DNA of 64,000 nucleotides, taken from positions 379,609-443,608 of the forward strand of contig MU004199.1 in assembly GCA_010093605.1 (NCBI GenBank). The letters run 5' to 3'. Below, piece after piece: positions 37,281-48,728 of this stretch. Origin of the DNA: Lophium mytilinum (lineage: Eukaryota; Ascomycota; Dothideomycetes; Mytilinidiales; Mytilinidiaceae). Numbering within the stretch: the stretch's first letter is position 1; each line of letters starts with the position of its first letter. The notes below the pieces were generated by a model. The model worked only from the letters and a program-made list of their open reading frames with translations. It made no database searches and had not been told where the DNA came from. Both the position numbers and the translations under genes were made by a program.

Positions 37281-37783
37281 TTCAGGGGTCTCCAATGCCT
37301 ATCTTGCTCTTGCCTTACCGCTGTCTGCGGGCCCTCAGCATGGTGTGAGTAACTTCAAGTGATGCTCAATACTACGCATTGCGAGACTCGTTGACGTTCA
37401 GAGCACTCTGATTTGGATGCGCGAATGGAGAGTCAGAACGACAACGTATGTATCACGCGTCATGATCCTGATGCATTTCCATCAAGCTGACGCTGTCAGA
37501 GGTGGCTCACACAGTCAAGAAAGTGGGTGGTAAATGCGCTCCGACACGGACTCAATATCGACACCACCACCAAATGACTCCCAATGATTCATGGTTTCAG
37601 GCCAAGTCAGTACTGAGTCGTCCTTGCCAGCGAAGTCATAGCATATTCTCAATATATATACCAGTACCATCCACTTCGCTCTTCTCTACAACCATCCACC
37701 TCCCAACATTCGAACCCATCTTGCAAGATCCAATATCTTTTATCCAGAAATAGCATCTATTGTATACTATTGTCACAACCATC
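37281..37783 (+). repeat. QFG7-QFG8 gap with two cores 173 bp apart
   Basis: Cores in the polarity of QFG7 lie at about 37317 (CCGCTGTCTGCGGGCCC, followed by TCAGCATGG) and about 37490 (ACGCTGTCAGAGGTGG). The spacing equals the 171-172 bp unit elsewhere. A TATA-like AATATATATA lies at 37651-37660, about 125 bp before the QFG8 ATG. It is followed by a pyrimidine-rich leader. Confidence 0.55.
37651..37660 (+). promoter_or_regulatory. TATA-like box of QFG8
   Basis: AATATATATA lies about 125 bp upstream of the QFG8 start codon. A C/T-rich stretch follows, typical of fungal transcription start regions. Confidence 0.4.
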
Positions 37784-38677
37784 ATGTCATCTATCGACCC
37801 TAAGCTCCAGGAGCTCGACGCTGAGCTGGCTCGCGTCTGGCGTGGTATCCTCGAAATCATCTTCGAGCCCTGTGTTCCGTACGTAAAGGAGACCGAAGGC
37901 GGGTTCTTGGTCTCTGGGAAGGAGGAAACGGGCTACAAGTTAATCACGAAGGATGAAGACCTCCTAACCTTCATCATGGCCGACCAGTGCGACGATGCTG
38001 CTCAAGTTCTGTATGATATCGTACAGAAGATTTTCGGAAGTACGTGCAAAGCATGCTCGTAACATAGCCTATCAAGGAGCTGCGCTAACAAACTCGTTGT
38101 AGCCGAGGTGCAGATGACGCAAATAGAGGTCAAGCCAAAACGAGCAGCCCTCTGGCCCAATCGAATCAATAAAGCTCGAGTTCGCGGGCATATGGTTCTT
38201 CTCGTTATGCTCCCGGACAGAACGCAACTAGTCGTTGACCCAACTAAGGCACAATTTGGATTCCAGGAGTGCGGGTTGTCGCTACAGAAATTTCTGAAAG
38301 ACTACGGTGTGAAGGGTGACGAGACCATTCCTCTCATCTTCGACCGGGAAACACATCTGCAGGAGATGGAAATTGCCTCTAAGAAGATGGTAAAAGCCAT
38401 GAAGAATATGGAAGAAGCCTTTGCGTCCCTTGGGAGCTTTGTACCTGGGCCCCAATACCGGCCCCAAGACCATTACGAGTTATTTCAACACCTCCGCGAG
38501 CGCTTGAGCGAGGCATACGATGTCTGGCGTGCCGGTATCGATGATGGATCGAGTGTTGTGGAGGTTCTCAGCCAAGAAAACGTAGGAAGGGAGAGCTTCC
38601 GCAAAGCTATGTTGGATGGAGCGGAGAAAGCGGTCAAGGACTCGAAGGGAGGCAAGCTGCCCCGTTTTCTTCCATAG
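37784..38677 (+). CDS. QFG8: putative Cys-His-Asp papain-fold family protein
   Basis: Predicted 276 aa. Exon 1 is 37784-38039 and exon 2 is 38103-38677. The 63-bp phase-1 intron has a GTACGT donor and a TAG acceptor. Cys69 (ADQCDDAAQVL), His115 (RGHMVLLV), Asp131 and Gln136 (VDPTKAQFGF) fill the family positions. Exon 1 is short, and the C-terminal helical region is long, with an M-x-K-x-M-K-N-M-E-E run at about residues 183-195. QFG10 has the same short exon 1 and is the nearest relative by layout. It is in tandem with QFG7, QFG9 and QFG10. Confidence 0.82.
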
Positions 38678-39535
38678 ACGTAGGATCCTGTCAGGGAGCG
38701 CACCTAGCGGGACTAGGTTGCTACAGGTTAGGGACCCGGTATGATGACGGTGTAGATATGTAATAGAAATCTGTATACTTGATCGACTTCAAAATGTCCT
38801 GCTGCTGCCTGAGGCACCATACCTGATGATTCACACGCCCAGAAGGCCCATGCGCAAGCATCAATTTGGAGTCATTGGCAGTCATCAGCGATGAAGTTGA
38901 CTCTCTTTCGGGATAGTCAGGCAATTCGATGCACTATCTAATCTAAGATAAATGCGCGCTACGCTATAGCGGATGCTGAGCAGCATTCTACCACTTTTCG
39001 AGCACGACGCCGTCGTTCGAGATACTATAACCTGTTAAGCATTCTTCGAAACAATGCCATATTTTATGGACTTTAGATTGAATTGAGCACTGTTCTACTA
39101 CCTCCCTATCGCGATGTCAGCGTTTAAGATGTCTTAACCCTTGGATGATCCCATGGGACCATGTAATAGATCTCGGACTGCATATCAACCTACGTAACAC
39201 TCTACTAGCTTTCCACCAAAAAACGATCGATGAAGGGCCTCGAGATTCTTAGAAACATTCCTGATAAAATGTACCATCTCCGATGCTTCATATTGAGAAA
39301 ACTGTATCTTGTTGCTTTTATACCGAGATAACGCTGTCAGAGGTGCCCTGATAACCTTACTTCAATCAACCACAGCACTCCATACCACTACATCGTGATT
39401 GCGACTGAGCAAATATGTAGACTTAAATTCACCTCCCACCTTCACTAAGCGACCACGGCAGTCGCAATTAGCCCCATTTCTTTTGCCTTCATCTTAACAC
39501 TCCATTTCGTACTCATCCACCCACAGCTTTGCACC
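38678..39535 (+). repeat. QFG8-QFG9 gap with scattered repeat cores
   Basis: Cores in the polarity of QFG8 are near 38715 (GCTACAGGTTAGGGACCC), 38805 (GCTGCCTGAGGCACC) and 39330 (ACGCTGTCAGAGGTGCCC). The remaining sequence is A/T-rich with no gene. Confidence 0.45.
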
Positions 39536-40378
39536 ATGGAAAACCAGTCCGGAACTACCCCGTTGCGCGATCGAGTCACCCAGAAGTTGCACGCCGCATA
39601 TGAGATCTGGGAGGTTTTTGCCCGTGCGTCCTTCGGACAGCGCATAATTCAAGTCGAAACCTCGACGCCAGAGGAACTGCGAGCAGTCTGGGCAGTCGCC
39701 GAGGGCCAATATGGGTGCGCACTACCCGAGGAAATGTCACAAGAAGACCAGCTGGCGTTTCTATCATTCAACACTTGCGACGAAGTGTCATACATCTTCC
39801 TCGAGGTGCTGAAGCACATGCTGGGCGGTAAGCGCACTTCACATACTATTTTGACAGGAAAAGGGCTAATAACACCTACAATAGAAGACGTAGAGTCTAT
39901 CTCCTGGTGGCGCATCCGCCCTAAACAATCACGCAAAGTGTGGATTGGCATGGAGGATGACGCCGAAGAGCTTCCCTACGACCATGGCCACCTCCGGGTC
40001 CAACTTGTAAACGGGACGGTTCTTATACCAGATTTTACGGGCGCCCAGAATGGCTGGCTATTCGAAGTGTTGGAGGCGGAGGTATACTACAAGACGCGCT
40101 GTGAGGACGGGACGGAGCCCTGGGTGGTACCTGCAGAGGAACAAGAGCATCTTCCGCAAAGCTATGCGGCGCAGCTTCGCGAAGTAGTGGTTAAAGCAGT
40201 TGACAAACTGTGCTGGGAGAACACCGAGGACATAGTAGAGGCGCCTGAAGAGGAGAAGATAGACATGAAAGACATGTTGGAAAAGGTCCAGGAGGCGGTG
40301 AGGCATTTCTGTGTACGTTGGGGGGAGCATATTGTGAGAATTATTCAGCAGAGGGTAGCAGGACCGTCAGCGGGATAA
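39536..40378 (+). CDS. QFG9: putative Cys-His-Asp papain-fold family protein
   Basis: Predicted 261 aa, subfamily with QFG5 and QFG14 (EDVESISWW, then SRKVWIGME in exon 2). Exon 1 is 39536-39827 and exon 2 is 39885-40378. The 57-bp phase-1 intron (GTAAGC donor, CTAAT branch, TAG acceptor) has no in-frame stop, so intron retention would also translate. Cys81 (NTCDEVSYIF), His131 or His133 (YDHGHLRV), Asp147 and Gln152 (PDFTGAQNGW) are in place; the motif reads QNG rather than QFG. The C-terminal third is acidic and helical. No targeting signal is seen. Confidence 0.8.
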   Translation: MENQSGTTPLRDRVTQKLHAAYEIWEVFARASFGQRIIQVETSTPEELRAVWAVAEGQYGCALPEEMSQEDQLAFLSFNTCDEVSYIFLEVLKHMLGGKRTSHTILTGKGLITPTIEDVESISWWRIRPKQSRKVWIGMEDDAEELPYDHGHLRVQLVNGTVLIPDFTGAQNGWLFEVLEAEVYYKTRCEDGTEPWVVPAEEQEHLPQSYAAQLREVVVKAVDKLCWENTEDIVEAPEEEKIDMKDMLEKVQEAVRHFCVRWGEHIVRIIQQRVAGPSAG

Positions 40379-41837
40379 GAGGCTGCAGATCTCGAGCATA
40401 GCTATTCTTTTCTTCCAACCGTTTGCCACCGTTTGAGGTGCCCCACTTAGCTCTTCAATTTCGGAATGAGTGTAGAGGTTTACGTAGTGCATATCAAGCC
40501 GACTGCCATATGCAGAGCTCTAGAGCTGTTAATTGCAGCGTAAAGTTTTTGGTCTGACTCGTGCTACACGACTTTTGACATCACACAGCTTTTATTTCGT
40601 AATGCGTAGGAGCTCTTCAAATCATTCTTAGTACCCTCAAATCAATAATCAATCATGCTACCTTCTTGGTGGGGCTGCCGAGAATCCTATTTGTGGCTCT
40701 AAAAGAGACCAGTCCACGTGATTGCGGCCATGCTCACGTGGCCCCCTAACCCATAGCGCCTTGGCACAAAATCTTCGTTAAAACCTCGACGCGCCTGACC
40801 ATCCACCTTCTTCTCTTCATTGCCCCTTGGGAATCGAGGTCGTCGTAGTATCTTTCAATATACTTTGGCCCTCTCATAGTTCCGAGGATATACAGATTGA
40901 AGCGCAAAACCTATTCTTGATCACCAGCTCGATGACACCACGCTGGGGATTGCTTGGATTGCCGACATCTTTTTTTCATTGATTCGCTCAGCTTGTCTGG
41001 GGTTTCGAAGAAGAAACCGTGCAGTGTCCTCATCACGCTGTTGAGTTAGGCTCAGGCTGGCGTGACATAGTTTTGTTATTGATTGTCGATGACTGCCGCC
41101 ACGCCAACACGCCGTCCATATGACCTTCCCTTGTTTGATCTCTCTCGCAAGCGTGCTGCCGAGAGTAGGTTGTAGCGCTGAGGTTGTGAGCGGCGGAGGT
41201 GCGCTGTTGGTTCACTGCGGGTTCGTGTTGTGGGACGCGCCTGGCGAGAGTCTGGAGGCTGCGATAGAGCGCCATCGGAACCGGTGTGCGACATTAAAGC
41301 AGCCATAGTTAAGATGTTTACACACGGAACTACTCTTCAAGCTGTGGGGGTCCTGCTATGTCTCGTGGTTGCGATGCTAGAGGCAATCTATATCTCTGCT
41401 GGTGGACGGGCGCGGCCAAAAGGCGTCTGGCAGTGAGCAGCCACGCAACGAAGGCGCACCACCATGCATAACAGAATTCATATGAATGTACACCATTGAA
41501 TAGCATCACACGGCCGGGTATTTACATAGCTCGTTCGTAGGCTTCGCTGAAGATATCGGTATCCATCTGCGCTGACTGGCCTGCGGCCTCCGCTGACGGC
41601 CGTGTGAGGGACCACGCCCTCACAGCCGATCACCTTTGGCCCTGTCCACCCGTAGGGCTTGGATTAAGCCTATCCGGTAGGGTGAAGGTACATAGTGAAG
41701 GTTACGGAGAGTCAGGGCTGGGCCACATAAAAGGCCTCGCCGCCAGTTCCTGAAATTTGCCAGCCTCGAACACCATCCTACATCACAGCAAACATCACGC
41801 CGATAGTCACTCTCCTTTGCAATCTTCATCCGCAATC
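40379..41837 (+). repeat. QFG9-QFG10 gap, one clear repeat core
   Basis: A well-preserved core, CCACCGTTTGAGGTGCCCC, lies at about 40428, 50 bp after the QFG9 stop and in its polarity. The rest of the 1.46 kb shows no gene, no clear further units and no RNA gene. A pair of CACGTG-like sites lies near 40711 and 40735. Confidence 0.45.
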
Positions 41838-42681
41838 ATGCTTATCTCAGACGCAAACCTCGACGCAATGCACACCTTCTTCGACGACCTCTGGCGCGAA
41901 GTGATCCCAACCCTCCAACCCATCCACCCGCCGTTCGCGAAGAAAGACACCAAGGGCTTCAAGGTGTCAAGAAACCCCCGCGCTGGCTACACACAGCTGG
42001 CTGAAGGCGACGAGGATCTGTGGGCGTACCAGAATCGGCACCAGTGTGACAAGGCAGCGTACGTGATGTACCCGGTAGTCGTGAAGGTTCTTGGAGGTAT
42101 ATTGCACCCTTAGCAGACGCTTTGCGCTAAACAACCCCATACTAACGTTCATGTGCTTAGACGAAGTAGAGAAGGTGGAGATTGCCTACCTCTGGGTCGA
42201 GCCCGTTCGCCTCATCGAGGAGTGGATCGACATGGACGGAGAGCGCCGCCGTAGACACACTGTGATCGTATACACGCTGAAAGATGGCCGAAAGCGTGTC
42301 ATTGACCCTTCGAGGTCCCAGTTCGGCATCAAAGACGTGAAGAAGTCGTACCACGAGTACCTAGATGCCTACGCCCCTGCTACGCCCCCGGACCAGCCGC
42401 AATTGATGACATTTGGAGGATACGCAACGTTCCTGCGGCGTGGACTCGGAGACGACAAGTCGTGGCTACAAGAGCTCTTCTTCTACAAACTTCTCGCCGC
42501 CAATGTTACCATTACGTACAACAAGTGGGAAAGGGAGTACATTCAGGGGGGTATTAGTGCTGTGGATGTACTCGGAGGGGGTCAGGTTGAGGCGAAAGAG
42601 GGGTTGTCAAAGGCGATGAAAGAGGTCACGCTGCGTGTGAGAGAGATGGTAGATGCAGGGAAAGCGTCGATGAGCAACTAG
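41838..42681 (+). CDS. QFG10: putative Cys-His-Asp papain-fold family protein
   Basis: Predicted 259 aa. Exon 1 is 41838-42096 and exon 2 is 42161-42681. The 64-bp phase-1 intron has GTATAT, CTAAC and TAG. Cys70 (HQCDKAAYVMY), His119 (RRHTVIVY), Asp135 and Gln140 (IDPSRSQFGI) fill the family positions. The N-terminus matches QFG8 in length and in the D-D-L-W-R-E-V-I type helix. The ATG at 41838 is preceded by a C/A-rich leader and gives the family-length exon 1. No targeting signal is seen. Confidence 0.82.
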
Positions 42682-43570
42682 AGATTAGTAGAGTAGAAAT
42701 CAGCCTGGACTGAGCCTTGATTTGGCAGTGCTCTAAAGGGTTTGAAGGACCCCTGCACAGTTGAACATAGAATTAGTGTGATGTCAAAAGCGCCTATCTT
42801 CATATTGCATTGTTCAGCAGCCACATCTCATTGATCAATGACATATCTGCGTGAGGATCCTCAATAATGCTGAAATTGCAGAGGTAGTACCTATTGTTCA
42901 CAGCATGTGAAATCGGGGCAAACGCCAATCAATATTGGTATAAGCCAAAAAGCTCTGGGGTACACCTTAACATATCAAACTCAATAAAGACAACATGTCA
43001 TTTTCTTAAAAGTTAAAATCAGCGCCACTGGAAATCACCATCTTTTCTCCCTATCTAACACTGTTAAGAGGCCTCCAATAGTATGATTTTCTGCTGCAAG
43101 GTCGCCTTTGTTAGCGCTGCGAGAGTATAGACGTTTATAGTTCAATTTTGCTCATCACGCTTATATGTCTAAGGCTTTCCTCGACCAAGTAATTTCAAAA
43201 TGATGAAATGTCATATTCAAGCCAACTTGAATCATATAGAAGCCTTTCTCGAGGTTTCCAGCCATTTGAGGGTCCTCCTGCAGCTTCAATCATCGCGAAA
43301 TCCTGCTCAGAATCCGCCTATCCAATTCTCGGCCTACGGAACTTGGCATCAGTGGGCTGTGATTCTTAGAAAGCCATGAGAGGCTTAAGCACGACCAAAC
43401 CCTGTGCAGAACGCTCAAGAAATGAGCTTCAATCAGGAGTATGTAGAAATCGAGCTATGAGACTGTACAGGGTAAACACTTTCGATTCATCTAGTAACAA
43501 CACCGCAAAGACCGCATGAACACCCCATATCCTCCCCCTAATCTTACAACTACGCCACTTCTCTCTATCC
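42682..43570 (+). repeat. QFG10 3' flank with degenerate cores
   Basis: Core-like segments in QFG10 polarity lie near 42733 (CTAAAGGGTTTGAAGGACCCC), 43068 (CACTGTTAAGAGGCCTCC) and 43258 (GCCATTTGAGGGTCCTCC), the last two about 190 bp apart. No gene is seen. Confidence 0.45.
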
Positions 43571-44107
43571 CTACTCCGACGCCCCCCTAACGGCCACCCG
43601 CAGCTCCTCCACCCCGAGCAGCGCTGCAAGCTCCGCCAGCTGCTCTTCCATCTTCTTCTTCTTCTTGTCCGAAAGACCCCCAACAACAGGCAGGCGGCGG
43701 CGGTCTGCCTGGTCCAACCAAGCCAAGAACGTCTCGAAAGCTAGGACCTCGATGCCCGGGAGGTTGTAGATATCTGCATTAAGCAGAACGGGTGCCGACA
43801 GGTCGAGGGCGGCAAGCTCGGCACGGGAGAGGGTGTAGGACGTCCGCTCGAAGCGGTCATGCGGCCACTTATCGACGCGGCGCGTGCGGCCAACGATGAA
43901 GGTGATCTCTGCGGCCGGCTCTAAGTGTAGTGTTAGAAGCTGATATAATGAATGAATTGCGGGAGAAAGCGTACCCCAGAACGCCTTCTTCTCGATCTTC
44001 GCGGCCTCTGGCGCTGCTGTCTTTCCCTCTCTGCGGGCTCGGTCGGGCCACTCAACGGCGGTCTTGAAGACGGCTGCGAGGGCGTTGGTGATGGTGCTGA
44101 ACCGCAT
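43571..44107 (-). CDS. Hypothetical protein, 160 aa, not recognised
   Basis: Exon 1 is 43975-44107 and exon 2 is 43571-43920. A plausible 54-bp intron has GTACGC, CTAAC and TAG. If the intron is retained the frame stays open and gives 178 aa. The N-terminus is basic and alanine-rich; the middle is ITFIVGRTRRVDKW; the C-terminus is helical with a five-lysine run and an E-E-L-R-V tail. It lacks the QFG triad and I do not recognise a domain. It is divergent to QFG11 across 375 bp. A remote relation to the cluster cannot be excluded. Confidence 0.55.
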   Translation of the reverse strand: MRFSTITNALAAVFKTAVEWPDRARREGKTAAPEAAKIEKKAFWGTLSPAIHSLYQLLTLHLEPAAEITFIVGRTRRVDKWPHDRFERTSYTLSRAELAALDLSAPVLLNADIYNLPGIEVLAFETFLAWLDQADRRRLPVVGGLSDKKKKKMEEQLAELAALLGVEELRVAVRGASE

Positions 44108-44482
44108 TGTTGTGGTTGTGTTTGCGTTTGTGACTTTGAGCTGCTGCTTCCAACTTTGTTAGCTGAAGGCCCATGAAGGGGTAGGCTTGAGCAACACGTA
44201 CAGAGATAGGAACGATGCTGGTTGAAGAGAGGAATTGGAGGGACGCGGGTGAAGTGATTCTATTCAAAAAGGCGCTAGAGGGTGTGGTCATTGCTCCCCC
44301 CTGACCAATCAACTCGAAGCTGGGGAAATGCTGCAGTCTCTGCAGTTCGTGGTAGGTGCATAATTATCACCTCGACTATCCCGCGCGCTGCCCGTCGTGC
44401 CTACGGCTACATCCACTCCCATCACATTATATTGCGCCATTATCAACTTTAGAAACGCGCCGAATGGTACCAAGAGACCGCT
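44108..44482. promoter_or_regulatory. Shared upstream region of the 160-aa gene and QFG11
   Basis: The 375-bp gap separates two diverging genes and must hold both promoters. I see no specific element. Confidence 0.35.
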
Positions 44483-45562
44483 ATGTCTACGCTATCAAAG
44501 AGCAACTTCGCCGACGCTCGCTATGGCAAACCAGCCATCGTGTGTAGTGTTCACGACGTCACCAACATGGGTGCTCGCACGGCTTCCCGTTGCCTCTGCC
44601 ATGTCGTATCTGCCTTCCGCTGGCTCAATGGCCCAGTGCTAGCTGTCTGGGAAGCTTTCGAGTCGAATTTCCTCCGTCTAGATCTCTCCGGGCCACAGAA
44701 AGACAGGATGTACCACATCTTTCTCACGATGATCACGAAGCGACCCGCAGAGCCCTGTGTCAGAGAAGCGCTCTTCTCCGCACTGGATCGTTGGCGCGCG
44801 GTGCAGACTCATGAGCGCTTTGGGCCAGCAGCGACGTTGTTGCGCGGTCTGTTGTGCAAGGTTTTCTTGCATCGAAAACTGGATGGTAAGACGCATAGAA
44901 ATTCATCAATAGCACGTAGACTGATATATGGGTTAGTTCCTGTTGCCAAGATCGAGCAAGCGGCATATGTCGTCGAAGCCGCGGAGCTCCCCCACTGGGC
45001 TGCCATCACAAAGAAGATGCCATCGGGTATCTTCGAAGGATTTCCAGAGGATAGGCTAGTGATCGTTCCTGTCATCCTAATCACATTCGCCGACCACGAC
45101 TCGAATACCGTCGTCTTCGCTCCCCTTGGGCCGCATCTGGGCCTCCCAGCCGTCTTCCAATGGTCTGACTTTGTGAAGGTGGTTTCCAAGACGGCGCAGA
45201 AACCGAAAACCATGGACCTTGAAAGCTGGTATGATCAACACTGGACACCCATCTGGACGAAATACTTGTTGGCCGAACAGAACGAGAAGCTTGAGAAGGA
45301 GAAACTCGAGAAGCAGCAGTCTGGGAAGGGGCGTAAGGACGCAGCGCGCGATGTAGTTGCGGAAAAGGAGAAGGAGAAGCGAGTTGTGGCACTCTCTTGG
45401 CACAACAAGCTTGTATGGCATGTTGAATCGTGGACGACGCGAGTGGAAGGTCCTACCTCGGAGAACAAGTTTGATTGGATGGAGACCATGGCGGACGACA
45501 GATTTGTGGTTTATGCGAGGAGACTGGTGGCCAGGATTGAGGATGCATTGCAGGAAGATTAG
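44483..45562 (+). CDS. QFG11: divergent family member lacking the triad, probable pseudo-enzyme
   Basis: Predicted 342 aa, the second longest member. Exon 1 is 44483-44885 and exon 2 is 44937-45562. The 51-bp phase-1 intron (GTAAGA donor, TAG acceptor) sits at the family position and contains no in-frame stop. Aligned to its relatives, the Cys of QCDDA is replaced (R-F-G-P-A-A), the His is lost (V-P-V-I-L-I-T-F), and L-D-M-S-G-A-Q-F-G-L-P becomes F-A-P-L-G-P-H-L-G-L-P. Fold and layout appear kept while chemistry is lost. A lysine/glutamate-rich, coiled-coil-like insert lies at about residues 245-290. The frame is intact, so it may act as a non-catalytic partner; that is inference. Confidence 0.75.
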   Translation: MSTLSKSNFADARYGKPAIVCSVHDVTNMGARTASRCLCHVVSAFRWLNGPVLAVWEAFESNFLRLDLSGPQKDRMYHIFLTMITKRPAEPCVREALFSALDRWRAVQTHERFGPAATLLRGLLCKVFLHRKLDGKTHRNSSIARRLIYGLVPVAKIEQAAYVVEAAELPHWAAITKKMPSGIFEGFPEDRLVIVPVILITFADHDSNTVVFAPLGPHLGLPAVFQWSDFVKVVSKTAQKPKTMDLESWYDQHWTPIWTKYLLAEQNEKLEKEKLEKQQSGKGRKDAARDVVAEKEKEKRVVALSWHNKLVWHVESWTTRVEGPTSENKFDWMETMADDRFVVYARRLVARIEDALQED

Positions 45563-47783
45563 ATAACCTCTATACAATTGTGACCCTGCTTGCCGGGCTA
45601 CCTTCGGCCTTGACAGCGCTTTCGATCCAGGAAGAAACCGGTCCAATACGCAGGGCATCAGGATGCTTGAACGAATGCAAACATGATTTGTGGTCTATTT
45701 CGGCGCTGCTCTGATTCCGTCCCTCTGCGTTCGTCCTTTTGCTAGGCTGCTGTCACCGTACGGAGTCCCTTGGATACCTTAAATTCTTCAGGGGCGAATG
45801 TCAAAATCAACTGGTCCAAAATTGCACATGCTCTGGTTCTGCGCCTTTACCTTGATGCTGCTACTGTACGGAGTCCCCTACTCCCTTGAAATACTCCAAC
45901 CCGGATAGTAGAAACTGAATCTAGAATTGCACTTCTCGGGGTTTAACTTGGAGTGTAGAAGTCGAGATTCTGACTGACGGCGGTCAAGCAAGGGCAAGAA
46001 GAGTGCGGAAGTCCAAGAACATAGCAGCAAACAGCAGGCATGTCTAATTTCGACCTCCGCAAGAGAGTGTTTTGTCATCCGCCCAGTCCCAGCTATTCGC
46101 GCCTGGGCTTCAGGCTCGTGGGCAAGGCTTTCGACGTGTACGCTGCAGATACTGGCGAGAACGTAGCAGGGCTCCTAAATACTAGCTACGATTTGAAGTG
46201 CGAAGATCATTTCAGCCTTTCCACATCTTCTAGCAGTTCTCCTAGGCCGCTTTGGGGCACTCCAGTCGTTTGACGTAGATTTGGCGTCTCGGGAACTGAA
46301 CATCGTCCGAGAAAATGAACCGCCTAGTCAAGGACTGCCAAACGACAGCAAAGCTAAGGCAAGCACCATGTGTTCAAGCTCTGACCTCAGGGCATGCGCG
46401 GTTCGATGGAATTTTCCCCTTTCTACAGGAATTCATTGGTACCATGTAGATCTGAGGCGTCCAGAACTTGACATCATCCGATGAAATGAAGCGCCTATGT
46501 AAGGACTCTCAGACGACCACATAGGAAAGTTAGACGCGATAGCTCCGAGCTCTGATCTAAGGGTTTGCGCTATTGAATGGATATCTTCCCTTTCGAGATT
46601 ATTTCATTGGTAGCGGGTAGATTTAAGGCGTCGACAGCTTGACATCGTTCGTTTAAGTGAAAGCTCCAGCTGAGGACCCTCAAACTGCGTCAACAGCATT
46701 GTAAAAGCGAAATATTATTAATGTAAGAATCTGCGTGATTCCTTCCTTTTTGCCGGCTAGAGAAGCTCCCCACGGCAGATCTTGCGTACTTCAATACCAA
46801 GGAGTGAATTTAGGTTCTGCGAAACATAACATCGTTTACATTAGGATAAGTTTTGCTGAAGACCTCCAAACGCCGCCCAGAAGGCGACAAACATGGAGAA
46901 GACAGGCGTTGATTCGCCGGAGTGTGTTAAAACATAATCTTCTAGGTTTTTCGGAATCCCCTCAGGGCCATTTTTGAATAGTGCATTAGCAGCAGGGAGA
47001 TTTGGGCTCTAGTGGCTGTAACATCGTTAACAAGTATAATACTTCTAAGTAAGGGCACTCATCTAGTGCTAAGAAGGAGCAAATAGCAAGAGCTGGAAGC
47101 TTGGTTTGGGAGCCGTAGCAATTCCATGGGCTGTGAGATCTCAAGAAGCTCTCTTAAGTTGCTCTTGAAGAGTCTATTGGCATCGACGAGATTTGGGCCT
47201 TGGTCGCCACGGCATCAATGACAGATACAATCCTTCTAGTTGTGGGCATCCATACGGCGGTAACATGGGGCCAAAGACCGAAGATAGAGGACTAGAATTG
47301 AGAATGAGAGCAATCCCGTGAAGTTGCGAAGCTTGCGGTAGGGCTCCCTGGCCAATTTTGGTTACTCAATGGACAGTGAATAGATCTAGGCTGTTGAAAC
47401 TTTTTCATGGACTATCGAATCGAAAATCGTAGTTAGGGGTCTCCAAACGGCATCAACAAGTAGGGAAATTACCTTGAATATAGTTCTGATTCGTATCATG
47501 TCCGAGAGTCCTCGATTTTGGCTAGTCTCGGGGGCGTCTTCAGCGCGCACCGTTATTGCCCGCTGTCAACCACCAGAATCATACCCATCAGACCGTTACA
47601 TCATCTTTTGAAGCCTGGACATAAAGACAGGGGCGTCTCAAAGGTATGAACCATGCCGCAAAATGAAGGAAGAAGCTAGCAGAATTGGACAGGGCAGATA
47701 TAGTCACGAAAGGCAAGATTTCATGGGCAAAACGTCTTCAGACTCCTGTAAACTTCACTGCCATTACTCTCACGCCGTGTCCT
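45563..47783 (-). repeat. Convergent gap between QFG11 and QFG12, arrays facing each other
   Basis: Next to QFG11 two forward units, GCTGTCACCGTACGGAGTCCC and GCTACTGTACGGAGTCCCC, lie near 45750 and 45857, about 108 bp apart. From about 46330 the units are inverted, AGGACTCTCAGACGACC-like, at about 46330, 46507, 46675, 46862, 47052, 47245 and 47440, steps of 168-195 bp. The inverted units have the polarity of QFG12. Between cores, longer stretches also match, for example GAATTCATTGGTA and TTATTTCATTGGTA. No gene was seen. Confidence 0.65.
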
Positions 47784-48728
47784 CTAAACCCTCTCTCCAC
47801 GTAGCCCCTTCCGGCCCCCTTTCTTCAAAGTCGGCCCCCAAGCGTCTATCAGGGCAGCCACTCCCTCTCCAACAAACTCCGTCATCTTCTCCTGCATCTC
47901 ATCTCTCTCCTTCTTCTCCATCTTCTTCATCTTCTCGAACATCGTCTTCTTATCCCCGTAAACTTCCGTCACCCCACCTGCCATAACTTCCCTCACTTCC
48001 GCCCAAAACCCCGTGAAATGACCCACTTCCGGCTCTTCGTCGACCTCATTGAGGAGGCAATCGTGCGCGTCTTCGAACTTCACCTCCGGAACCACCGACG
48101 TCGTGCAGCCCAGCTGCTCAGCCGACGGGTCCGCTATGAGGCAAAACCTCTTGCCACCACGTTTCACGCCCCCACGAAGCTTGGCCACGCTGTGTCGGAA
48201 GATTGTGTAGTCTGGGGAGCTCTCGTCCTTAATTCAGATCTTCTTGATGTACTCCTCCTTTGGGATGAACGTGGACCATTTCACGACTACGGTGCCTATA
48301 GCCACAAGCGTTAGTTGTTACTGAATGATACAATGACGGATTATCCACCTACCCTTCAAGATCTCCTGCAGCAGCTGCAAGCAGAGCGCCACGGACAAGT
48401 CACACTGCCTGTAGGCCACTAGGGCCACCTTCTGCTCCTCCGTTGCCTCCGGAGGGAACGAGCCGCCCGTGAACGCAAGCTCTGCGTCCCTTGCTAGGCC
48501 CAGGATGCTGCCGGCGGACTCCTTGGCGATGATCTTCTCGACGTTGACGAGGGATACGCGGCGCAGCACGGTCTTGCAGAGACGCACCACAGACTCGGCC
48601 GTCATGGCCACGGCGTTGTAGTCTTTCGAGTCGAGAGGTGGAACTTCCGCGTCCTCGTCCAGCTTGTCCAGGAGTTTCAGCCCTTCGGCGAAGGTGGCGG
48701 CGCGTTTGGGGTGCTGGGCTTCGGCCAT
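47784..48728 (-). pseudogene. QFG12: family member with an in-frame stop in exon 2
   Basis: Same subfamily as QFG7 and QFG13. Exon 1 is 48353-48728 and exon 2 is 47784-48295, with a 57-bp phase-1 intron (GTAGGT, CTAAC, TAG). Cys109 (AYRQCDLSV) is intact in exon 1. In exon 2 the frame meets TGA at 48234-48236 after EEYIKKI, then continues open with the His (FRHSVAKL) and Asp/Gln (ADPSAEQLG) parts. Conservation beyond the stop suggests recent inactivation, a sequencing error, or readthrough; I see no intron that would remove the stop. As written the product would be about 145 aa with only the N-terminal half. Confidence 0.7.

Noticed and set aside
43571-44107. An 18th QFG member
   Set aside because: It lies in the cluster and has one small intron, but no Cys helix, His strand or D-x-T-x-x-Q motif can be aligned.
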